This document shows, piece after piece, positions 1-5,056 of a stretch of DNA of 5,218 nucleotides. Source of the stretch: Solirubrobacterales bacterium (GTDB lineage: Bacteria; Actinomycetota; Thermoleophilia; Solirubrobacterales; Solirubrobacteraceae). The DNA is taken from contig JAATFK010000663.1 in assembly GCA_015655225.1 (NCBI GenBank), forward strand, positions 1 through 5,218, written 5' to 3'. The position numbers were made by a program, and so were the translations under genes. How positions within the stretch are numbered: the first letter of the stretch is position 1; each line of letters begins with the position of its first letter. A model generated the notes under the pieces. The model was not told the DNA's origin. It was given only the letters and a program-made list of their open reading frames with translations, and did not search any database.

Positions 1-1
1 C

Positions 2-352
2 CTAACGCAAACCAGTAACAGGCGCGGTGTAGATGCAAGGTATGTTTGCGGGCCTTTATCTATAACCGGCGAATACGATAGAGGAACTGATGGCGTAATA
101 GACCGCGACGGGTGGTATACACAGGCGGCTTATTTTGTTATTCCTAAAAAATTACAATTAGCTGCAAAGTATGATACTTATGATCCAAGCAAGGCCATTG
201 ATACAGATAGAAGTAATTGGTATATAGGAGGCATAAATTATTTCTTTAACAACTGGACAAAGCTATACGTTAATTATACCTATAAGCGCGAGGAAACCAG
301 TTTGCAAACAAGAAACAACTTATTAGCTGCGGAAATACAGGTGCAGTTTTAA
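2..352 (+). CDS. C-terminal part of a Bacteroidota outer-membrane porin (OprP/OprO-like), 5' truncated
   Basis: Open from the window edge to TAA at 350-352, giving 116 residues without a start. The residues alternate polar and hydrophobic and are rich in Tyr, Asn and Trp. Several segments look like outer-membrane beta strands with short turns (for example QAAYFVIPKKLQLAAKYDTY and NWTKLYVNYTYKREE), and the chain ends in VQF. A terminal aromatic residue is the usual C-terminal signal recognised by the BAM complex. The strand pattern and the Asp-rich loop near residues 61-70 fit the C-terminal barrel of phosphate-selective porin O/P family proteins, which form substrate channels in the outer membrane. 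The family name is an inference from style; another 16- or 18-strand barrel is possible. It converges on the MgtC-like gene with only 10 bp between the stops, and no stem-loop terminator is visible in the gap. Base composition is clearly lower in GC than the DNA after position 630. Confidence 0.7.
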   Translation, partial: LTQTSNRRGVDARYVCGPLSITGEYDRGTDGVIDRDGWYTQAAYFVIPKKLQLAAKYDTYDPSKAIDTDRSNWYIGGINYFFNNWTKLYVNYTYKREETSLQTRNNLLAAEIQVQF

Positions 353-362
353 TTACACCTGT

Positions 363-629
363 TTAAGAAATAAATTCAACTGCGCTAACAAAATCTAACG
401 TTCGTAATTCCTGCAAAATTGAAAGAGTACCTGCATTTTTGTTGGAGAGCTTTTGTATGGAAATCCTGATCTGATCGGTTTCATCACTTACGGGTGATAT
501 TTTCATTTCTTTAACTACGATATTATTCTTCTTTAAAATATCCTGTACTGATTTAAAATCAACCCGGTTCTGCTGAACCGTCAGGATCAGGCCATTGTAT
601 TTATTTCGGTTAAATACCCTGTTTTCAAT
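363..629 (-). CDS. C-terminal part of an MgtC/SapB-family protein, 5' end lost at the junction
   Basis: Read on the minus strand, 88 residues run from IENRVFNRNK at about 629 to EFIS and a TAA at 363-365. The fragment begins where an MgtC transmembrane domain would end (a Lys/Arg/Asn-rich stretch after the last helix) and continues as a soluble alpha/beta module: YNGLILTVQQ, a helix around FKSVQDILKKNN, strand IVVKEMKISPV, strand QIRISIQK, helix GTLSILQELRTL, then FVSAVEFIS. This beta-alpha-beta-beta-alpha-beta order is the ACT-like C-terminal domain seen in many MgtC/SapB inner-membrane proteins. Some members of the family are linked to Mg2+ limitation and to control of the F-type ATPase; the role of this Bacteroidota relative is unknown. 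The start and membrane region are missing because the sequence changes to GC-rich DNA at about 630. An unrelated ACT-like membrane protein cannot be excluded. Confidence 0.55.
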   Translation of the reverse strand: MENRVFNRNKYNGLILTVQQNRVDFKSVQDILKKNNIVVKEMKISPVSDETDQIRISIQKLSNKNAGTLSILQELRTLDFVSAVEFIS

Positions 630-634
630 TGGTG
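627..634. other. Left chimeric junction (Bacteroidota-like to actinobacteria-like DNA)
   Basis: Composition flips within a few bases: the sequence up to ttcaatt (624-630) is AT-leaning and codes on the minus strand, while from ggtggagttcgcc (631 on) it is very GC-rich and codes on the plus strand. The MgtC-like frame is lost exactly here (the next codon, 630-632, would be Pro), and the plus-strand frame ending at 784 becomes meaningful only from about 632. Both genes are cut at the same point, as expected of a joining artefact. There is no repeat, target duplication or mobile element end at the seam. Confidence 0.8.
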
Positions 635-784
635 GAGTTCGCCCGCGAGTGGATCGCCGAGAACCGCGCCGGGCAGGAGAGCTTCAGACGGATGCGCGAG
701 GAGCAGGCCGGCCACCAGGTCGAGGTCGTCGGCAAGGAGCTGCGGTCTCAGATGGACTGGATCGATACCGCCTTCCACGAATAA
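632..784 (+). CDS. 3' end of an unrecognised gene, hypothetical protein C-terminus
   Basis: The 50 codons from about 632 to TAA at 782-784 have strong G/C third positions like the rest of the central segment. They encode a charged, probably all-helical tail: VEFAREWIAENRAGQ, then FRRMREEQAGHQVEVVGKEL and QMDWIDTAFHE. Upstream the frame enters the unrelated AT-rich segment and meets a stop at 611-613, so the true start lies on DNA not present here. GTG at 632 could in principle be a start, but no ribosome binding site precedes it and it sits on the junction. No family is recognised; a helical regulator or structural protein tail is possible. It converges on the EAL gene and probably shares the inverted-repeat terminator at 801-833. 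Confidence 0.6.
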   Translation: MEFAREWIAENRAGQESFRRMREEQAGHQVEVVGKELRSQMDWIDTAFHE

Positions 785-800
785 GTAGGACCGCCGGACC

Positions 801-833
801 GACCGGCTCGGGTCCGACCTACCCGAGCCGGTC
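801..833. terminator. Perfect 13-bp inverted repeat, probable bidirectional terminator
   Basis: GACCGGCTCGGGT at 801-813 is matched exactly by its reverse complement at 821-833, with a 7-nt loop. It lies between two converging genes, 16 bp after the stop of the plus-strand gene ending at 784. On the other strand one arm encodes the final Asp-Arg-Leu-Gly of the EAL protein, and the TAG stop lies at the edge of the loop. There is no T-run on either side, so it would be a U-less hairpin of the type common in high-GC actinobacteria. The perfect symmetry inside coding sequence makes chance unlikely. Confidence 0.7.
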
Positions 834-3269
834 CAGCAGCTCCTCGACCGCGACGGTCGTCAGCCGGCGCACGGCGCGGGCCTCTTCGGCGTCGACGCGG
901 GCGCGCAGCAGCTCGGTGGACGTGATCGCCGCGAACTGCTCCATGAAGCGCACGCACTCGGCGAGCGTCGAGCCGGCGAGCGTCGCGGCGTCGAGGAACT
1001 CGACGGTCACCTCGATCGCCTCGCGCGTCGTGCCGCTCCCGATCGCCGTGCAGAAGTCGTTCAACCACAGGACGGCCCTCGTGCGGCCGCCCGCCAGCGC
1101 GAACCAGCCGGGGCTCCAGGTCTCGTAGGTCGCCCGCGCGACGCGCTCCAGCAGCACCGGTCCGTTGCGCTCGATCAGCAGCGCCGCCGCCGGCAGCATC
1201 GTCGTCGGCAGGTCGAGCGCCCGCAGGCTCGGCCGCCTCCCGCGCTCCTGCGCGAACCGCTGCACGTCGATCCGGCGGAAGCGGCGGTGCCCGCCGCTCG
1301 TCCGCGAGCCCCGCAGCACGCCCTCGTCGGCGAGCCGCCGGACCGTGCTGGCGGAGACGCCGAGCGCCTCCGCCGCCGCGCCGAGCGATATCCACGCCTC
1401 GCGCTCGTCCAGCTCCGCCTGCACATGCCGGGCCGCGTCGGGCGTCGTCGCCGTGTGGAGCGCGCGCAGGTCGAGCAGCGACGCGATCGGCGCCGGCCGC
1501 GCGACCAGATAGCCCTGCACCGCGTCGACCCCGGCGCTGCGGACGGCCGCCAGCTGCGCCTCCGTCTCGACCCCCTCGGCGACGACCGTCAGTCCGAGCG
1601 CGTGCCCCATCCCCAGCACCGCGTCGACGATCGGGATCGGATCGAGGCTCGTCGTCACGGCACGGATGAACGAGCGGTCGATCTTGAGCGAGTCGAGCGG
1701 CAGCCGCGAGAGGTAGGCGAGCGACGAGTAGCCGGTGCCGAAGTCGTCGAGCACGATCTTCACTCCGAGGCGCTTGAGCGCCGCCAGCGTCTCTACCGGC
1801 CGGTCGCTGACCTCCATCACGGTCGACTCGGTGATCTCCAGCGCGATCGACGCGGGCGCGATCCCGGTCGCCAGCAGCGCCGCCGCCACGCGGTTCACGA
1901 ACCCGCCGGAGCGCAGCTGCCGCGCCGAGACGTTGACCGAGATCGCCGGGTGCGGCTGCGGCGGCGCGAGCGCGCGCCAGCGGGCGCTCTCGCGGCACGC
2001 CTCCGCGATCACCCAGTCGCCCAGCTCGACGATCAGGTCAGAGCGCTCGGCGACCGGGATGAACTCCGACGGCGGCAGCGTCCCGCGCGTCGGGTGCTCC
2101 CACCGCAGCAGCGCCTCGACGCTCGTCACGTCGCCCCGCCGCAGCGAGACGATCGGCTGGTAGTGGAGCGAGAACTCGTCGTGCTCCAGCGCGGCCCGCA
2201 GCTCGCTCTCCAGCCGCAGCTGGCGGGCGGCGCGGTCACGGCCGGCGGCGCGGCCGATCGCGCAGCGGTTGTCGCCCAGCGCCCGCGCTCTCTGGAGCGC
2301 CGTGTCGGCGTCGCGCAGCACGCCGCTCGCGTCGGAGGCGCCGCGCGCGAAGCCGATCCCGACGGACGCGCTCAGCCACACCTGCGTGTCGCCGACCAGC
2401 AGCGGCCGGCTGATCGCCTCGATCAGGTCGTTGGCGGCGCTGATCGCGTCCAGCTCGCTCGTCACGTCCTCGCACAGCAGCACCAGCTGCGTCCCCGAGA
2501 AGCGCGCGAGCCGCTGGCTCGCGGGCAGCCGTGCCGAGAGCCGTGCCGCCAGCTCCCGCAGCACGTCGTCGCCGGCGTGGTGGCCGAGCGCGCGGTTGAC
2601 CTCGTCGACGCCGCGGACCTCGCTCAGCAGCACCGCGATCTGCCCGTCGCCGATGCGGCGGGCGCCGTGCACGAGCGCGGCCGACAGCATCGTGTCGAAG
2701 CCGTGCCGGTTCGGCAGGCCGGTGGTCGCGTCGGTGCTCGCCTGGAACGCCAGCAGCCGGCACAGGTCCTCGCGCCGCACGATCGCCGCGACGAGGTTCG
2801 CGGCGGTGCCGAGGAAGAGCGCGTCGTCCGGGCTCCACGCGCGCGGTGTGCGGGCGTGGAGGCTGAGCACGCCGGCGCGCTTCAGCACGCCCGCGATCAT
2901 CCCCTCGGGCGCGAGCGTCGCCGCCAGGCTGCTGCGGATCCCGAGCCGGGCGGGCGTCGCCGGGGCGTGCTGCTCCAGGCGCCAGTCGTCGACCACGAGG
3001 CAGCCGCGCAGCGGGTCGGGCGGGCAGGCGGTGACGAGCTGCGCGAGCCCCTGCTCGGTCAGCCCGTGCGTCGCCGGCAGCCGCACGCCGCCGTCGCGCT
3101 CGTCGAGCGCGATCGCCGCGCCGTCCGCCGGGAGCCCTTCGAGGACGCACGCGAGCGCCTCGCCGAAGGGCGGGGTGGCGACGTCGCCGCTGTCGACCAC
3201 GAGCTGGCTCAGCCGGCCGAGCGCCGTCTGCCGAATCGCGGCGAGCGGCGCGTGCGCCGTGTCGGTCAC
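819..3269 (-). CDS. GAF / degenerate GGDEF / EAL c-di-GMP phosphodiesterase fused to a MerR-type DNA-binding domain
   Basis: Predicted 816-aa cytoplasmic protein; no signal peptide or membrane segment is seen. Residues about 1-166 resemble a GAF sensor (ending AWSPDDALFLGTAANLVAA). Residues about 176-340 are a GGDEF domain (DATTGLPNRHGF), but the signature is SGTQL at 258-262 and the inhibitory RxxD site reads PASQ, so cyclase activity is not expected. Residues about 350-602 are an EAL domain that looks active: E385 (EALLRW), N446 (NVSAR), E478 (LEITES), D508-D509 (DDFGTGYS), K529 (KIDRSF), E565 (AEGVET) and Q585 (QGY). Such domains cleave c-di-GMP to pGpG with Mg2+ or Mn2+. Residues about 626-677 form a MerR/excisionase-type helix-turn-helix (SLGAAAEALGVSASTVRRL, then GGHRRFRR). 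Residues about 690-816 are a helical region I do not recognise. The GTG at 3267-3269 was chosen because it overlaps the TGA of the 107-aa gene (GTGA) and begins the GAF-like region. No Shine-Dalgarno is visible, so coupled translation is likely. The frame stays open upstream to 3740, but that part is a shadow of the upstream gene. Confidence 0.9.
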   Translation of the reverse strand: MTDTAHAPLAAIRQTALGRLSQLVVDSGDVATPPFGEALACVLEGLPADGAAIALDERDGGVRLPATHGLTEQGLAQLVTACPPDPLRGCLVVDDWRLEQHAPATPARLGIRSSLAATLAPEGMIAGVLKRAGVLSLHARTPRAWSPDDALFLGTAANLVAAIVRREDLCRLLAFQASTDATTGLPNRHGFDTMLSAALVHGARRIGDGQIAVLLSEVRGVDEVNRALGHHAGDDVLRELAARLSARLPASQRLARFSGTQLVLLCEDVTSELDAISAANDLIEAISRPLLVGDTQVWLSASVGIGFARGASDASGVLRDADTALQRARALGDNRCAIGRAAGRDRAARQLRLESELRAALEHDEFSLHYQPIVSLRRGDVTSVEALLRWEHPTRGTLPPSEFIPVAERSDLIVELGDWVIAEACRESARWRALAPPQPHPAISVNVSARQLRSGGFVNRVAAALLATGIAPASIALEITESTVMEVSDRPVETLAALKRLGVKIVLDDFGTGYSSLAYLSRLPLDSLKIDRSFIRAVTTSLDPIPIVDAVLGMGHALGLTVVAEGVETEAQLAAVRSAGVDAVQGYLVARPAPIASLLDLRALHTATTPDAARHVQAELDEREAWISLGAAAEALGVSASTVRRLADEGVLRGSRTSGGHRRFRRIDVQRFAQERGRRPSLRALDLPTTMLPAAALLIERNGPVLLERVARATYETWSPGWFALAGGRTRAVLWLNDFCTAIGSGTTREAIEVTVEFLDAATLAGSTLAECVRFMEQFAAITSTELLRARVDAEEARAVRRLTTVAVEELLDRLG
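2862..2897 (-). repeat. Imperfect in-frame 18-bp tandem duplication in the GAF region
   Basis: Two adjacent 18-bp units (2862-2879 and 2880-2897) share the block agcacgcc and the following cgcg at an 18-bp offset. In protein they give AGVLKRAGVLSLHAR at about residues 126-140, where a typical GAF strand would read AGVLSLHAR once. The duplication adds six residues at the end of a core beta strand or the following turn. It keeps the frame, so the gene is not broken. It could alter the ligand pocket or be neutral. Confidence 0.4.
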
Positions 3270-3589
3270 CGTCGCGACGGTGGCGCCGGGGGACGCTCGG
3301 CCTGTCCGGTCACCTCGCCGGCCCAGGCGAACAGCTCCTCGGAGGGCAGCTGCGTGATCGTCAGCAGCTCGTCCATCGTGAGCGCGCGCAGGCGCTCCCC
3401 GCCGATCCGTTCGAGCGTGATGTCGACGCGTCCGCTCGCGAGCCCGCGCCGGAACCCGATCCGCAGCCCGAGATGCTCGAGCAGGCTCTCGCAGCGCGCC
3501 GCGGCGGCCATGTCGGCGGCGAGCGAGCGAGTCGACTGATCCGCCCGCGGGGCGGGCGTGGCGGCGGTGGATGCTGCGGTCGTGGTCAT
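3266..3589 (-). CDS. 107-aa hypothetical protein, first gene of the c-di-GMP unit
   Basis: ATG at 3587-3589, with AAGGAG seven bases upstream, starts a 107-residue protein that ends in TGA overlapping the GTG of the EAL gene by four bases. Residues 1-20 are Ala/Thr/Pro-rich and probably disordered. Residues about 23-92 look folded: a helix (LAADMAAAARCESLLEHLGL), a basic turn (RIGFRRGLASGR), a short strand (VDITLERIG), then ERLRALTMDELLTITQLPSEELFAWAGEV, where an amphipathic helix contains the motif LTMDELL. The tail is Pro/Arg-rich. There is no membrane segment and no Cys pair or other metal motif, and I recognise no family. Strong coupling to the EAL gene suggests that the two products are needed in fixed ratio, so a partner or regulator of the phosphodiesterase is a reasonable inference but unproven. 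The long antisense frame over this region is rejected because the Shine-Dalgarno and overlap geometry support the minus strand. Confidence 0.75.
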   Translation of the reverse strand: MTTTAASTAATPAPRADQSTRSLAADMAAAARCESLLEHLGLRIGFRRGLASGRVDITLERIGGERLRALTMDELLTITQLPSEELFAWAGEVTGQAERPPAPPSRR

Positions 3590-3596
3590 GCGTCTT

Positions 3597-3602
3597 CTCC
3601 TT
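3597..3602 (-). promoter_or_regulatory. Strong Shine-Dalgarno of the 107-aa gene
   Basis: On the minus strand AAGGAG lies seven bases before the ATG at 3587-3589, a near-ideal site and spacing. It fixes the start of the 107-aa gene and is the only strong ribosome binding site of the two-gene unit, since the EAL gene downstream has none. Confidence 0.8.
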
Positions 3603-3703
3603 GCGGCGGACGGGTGCTGCTCGTCGGTCGTCGGTCCCGGGGATCGGGGTCAGGGGGCCAGACGCAGCCAGTTTCGGTATGGAGTGGGGTTGCGCCAACA
3701 AGG

Positions 3704-3752
3704 TGGCAGGTTTCACCCCCCGGTCACATCGAATTGACACGTTTTACCCCCC
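3704..3752. repeat. Pair of 18-bp direct repeats, 31-bp period, candidate operators
   Basis: TGGCAGGTTTCACCCCCC at 3704-3721 and TGACACGTTTTACCCCCC at 3735-3752 agree at 15 of 18 positions (consensus TGRCASGTTTYACCCCCC) and start 31 bp apart. Three helical turns would place the two copies on the same face of DNA, as for paired binding sites. They lie 115-165 bp upstream of the 107-aa gene and about 220-270 bp upstream of serA, so either direction could be controlled. The helix-turn-helix of the EAL protein is an obvious candidate binder, but nothing in the sequence proves it. Confidence 0.5.
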
Positions 3753-3882
3753 CGCTGGGAGTTTTTCACGTCGATTTCGACCGCTTTCCTACCGTTCGCT
3801 CACCTGGCACTCAGAGAGCGCTCGGGGGACGCTCGGCGCACCCTCCGGCGAACGGCCGCCGGTCGCCTCGCGAGCCGCCTCC

Positions 3883-3888
3883 GATACT
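3883..3888 (+). promoter_or_regulatory. Possible -10 element of the serA transcript
   Basis: GATACT at 3883-3888 is the best -10-like hexamer shortly upstream of serA (A, T, A and final T match TATAAT). A start point about seven bases downstream would give a short leader that contains the small ORF ending at 3974. No convincing -35 element lies 16-18 bp upstream (the region reads GTCGCC-like), so this rests on one hexamer. Confidence 0.25.
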
Positions 3889-3938
3889 CTTGGCGGGCCG
3901 CCGTGACGACGACCGACCCTTCCATCGAAGAGGTGCCG

Positions 3939-3974
3939 ATGACCGCTGTCCACCATCCCGAGCGCCGCGCATGA
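3939..3974 (+). CDS. 11-codon (or 23-codon) upstream ORF overlapping the serA start
   Basis: ATG at 3939-3941 is preceded by GAAGAGG with 5-nt spacing and reads MTAVHHPERRA, with TGA at 3972-3974 overlapping the serA ATG as ATGA. An in-frame GTG at 3903-3905 would extend it to 23 residues beginning MTTTDPSIEEV. The serA ATG itself has no purine-rich site before it, so ribosomes finishing this ORF could restart on serA. The peptide has at most one Ser codon (in the extended form) and two His codons, so classical serine attenuation is not supported, and I see no terminator/antiterminator pair. It may act only as a translational on-ramp or be a chance frame. Confidence 0.4.
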   Translation: MTAVHHPERRA

Positions 3975-5050
3975 GCGACCGCCTGCGCATCCTCGTCAAG
4001 GAGGAGATCGCCGACACCGGCGTCGATCTCCTGCGCGAGCAGTTCGACGTCGACCTCGGTGCGGACTGGTCCGACGAGGACTTCCGCGCGCGCCTCGGCG
4101 ACTACCACGCGATCCTGATCCGCTCGGCCACGACGATGACCGAGGAGCTGATCGGGCTCGGTACCAACCTGCGCGTGATCGGTCGCGCCGGCGTCGGCGT
4201 CAACAACGTCGACGTGGCGGCCGCGACGAAGCGCGGCATCATCGTCGCCAACGCGCCGCAGTCGAACGTCGTGACGGCGGCCGAGCACACGATGGCGCTG
4301 CTGCTGTCGCTCGCCCGCAACGTCCCGCAGGCCGACGCCTCGCTGAGAGCGCACAAGTGGGAGCGCTCGAAGTTCGGTGGCGTCGAGGTCTACGAGAAGA
4401 CGCTCGGCGTCGTCGGCTTCGGCCGCATCGGGCAGCTCGTCTCCGAGCGTGCGAAGGGCTTCGGGATGCGCGTCGTCGCGTTCGACCCCTACGTCGGCGC
4501 GGAGCGCTACCGCGACCTCGGGGTCGAGAAGGCGGAGAGCTCCGCCGACGTCTACGCGGTCGCCGACTTCCTCACGATCCACCTCCCGGTCACGCCCGAG
4601 ACGAGGGGCTGGCTGAACGCCGAGGCGTTCGCGCAGATGAAGGACGGCGTGCGCGTGATCAACTGCGCGCGCGGCGAGCTGGTCGACGACGCGGCGCTGA
4701 AGGACGCGCTCGACTCCGGCAAGGTCGCGGGCGCCGCGCTCGACGTCTTCCCCTCGGAGCCGATCACCGACTACCCGCTCTTCGACGGCTACCCGAACGT
4801 CGTCGTCACCCCGCACCTCGGCGCCTCGACGCGCGAGGCGCAGGACCGCGCCGGCCTGCAGACGGCCGAGCAGGTGATCGCGGCGCTGACCGGCGGGACC
4901 GTCACGACGGCCGTCAACATCCCCGCGATCGCCGCCGAGGACCTCGAGGTGCTCGGGCCGTTCGTGCCGCTCTGCCGTCAGCTCGGCCGCCTCGCGGTCT
5001 CGCTCTCGGAGGGCTCGTCGGTCGACGGGCTGGAGCTGGAGTTCCTCGGC
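3971..5050 (+). CDS. serA: D-3-phosphoglycerate dehydrogenase, 3' truncated at the right junction
   Basis: First enzyme of phosphorylated serine synthesis: oxidises 3-phosphoglycerate to 3-phosphohydroxypyruvate with NAD+ in the cytoplasm. Residues 1-360 are present. The N-terminus RILVKEEIADTGVDLL and the substrate-side segment IGRAGVGVNNVD (about 70-81) are typical. The Rossmann fingerprint GFGRIG is at 149-154, with the NAD-ribose Asp at D172 (FDPY). The catalytic Arg is R234 (NCARGELVD), Glu is E263 (DVFPSEP) and the His is H282 (TPHLGAST). VNIPAI at 315-320 leads into the regulatory part, and GLELEFLG at 353-360 belongs to the intervening (ASB) domain of the long actinobacterial form (about 525-530 aa). 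The rest of that domain and the ACT domain, where serine feedback usually acts, are missing because unrelated sequence follows. ATG 3971 is favoured over the in-frame TTG at 3890 because it gives the usual N-terminus. The frame stays open to the window end, but residues after about 361 are not SerA-like. Confidence 0.93.
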
Positions 5051-5056
5051 CGTCGA
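5045..5056. other. Right chimeric junction inside serA
   Basis: Up to GLELEFLG(R) at about 5050-5053 the sequence follows SerA in the frame beginning 3971. From about 5052 a different frame, one base on, encodes a response-regulator receiver that starts in its first helix. Both proteins are broken at the same place and in different frames, so this is not a natural fusion. Base composition does not change here, so the right part may come from the same or another high-GC genome. No repeat or insertion sequence end is visible. Confidence 0.75.

Larger units (their letters stand above)
3603..3902. promoter_or_regulatory. Divergent intergenic control region between the EAL unit and serA
   Basis: About 300 bp without a credible gene. 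It separates two transcripts that point away from each other, so both promoters should lie here. Its middle (about 3670-3790) is clearly less GC-rich than the flanks, as usual for actinobacterial promoters, and holds the two direct repeats at 3704-3752 and a small palindrome GTCGATTTCGAC at 3770-3781. For the minus-strand unit a weak -35/-10 pair may exist (TTGTTG complementing 3696-3701, then CATACC complementing 3676-3681, 14-bp gap), but the match is poor. I looked for the conserved core of a c-di-GMP (GEMM) riboswitch in the minus-strand leader and did not see it. Confidence 0.55.

Noticed and set aside
1..784. Genomic island or transfer of Bacteroidota genes into an actinobacterium
   Set aside because: No integrase, tRNA, repeat or insertion sequence at the border, and genes on both sides are cut at one point; a chimeric assembly explains it more simply.
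1287..3539. Long + strand open frame of about 750 codons opposite the EAL gene
   Set aside because: Its translation is an Arg/Ala/Gln-rich low-complexity string with no domains; it is the antisense shadow of the EAL and 107-aa genes, as expected in very GC-rich DNA.
3590..3730. c-di-GMP (GEMM) riboswitch in the leader of the EAL unit
   Set aside because: Expected from function, but the conserved core sequences and paired stems were not found on the minus strand.
3270..3740. N-terminal extension of the EAL protein to an ATG at 3740
   Set aside because: The extra 157 residues are Arg/His/Ala-rich and overlap the better supported 107-aa gene in another frame; the GTG at 3267-3269 with GTGA overlap explains the start.
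3734..3762. + strand promoter built on TTGACA at 3734-3739
   Set aside because: No -10-like hexamer at 16-18 bp spacing (the region reads GGGAGT) and it lies inside one of the direct repeats.
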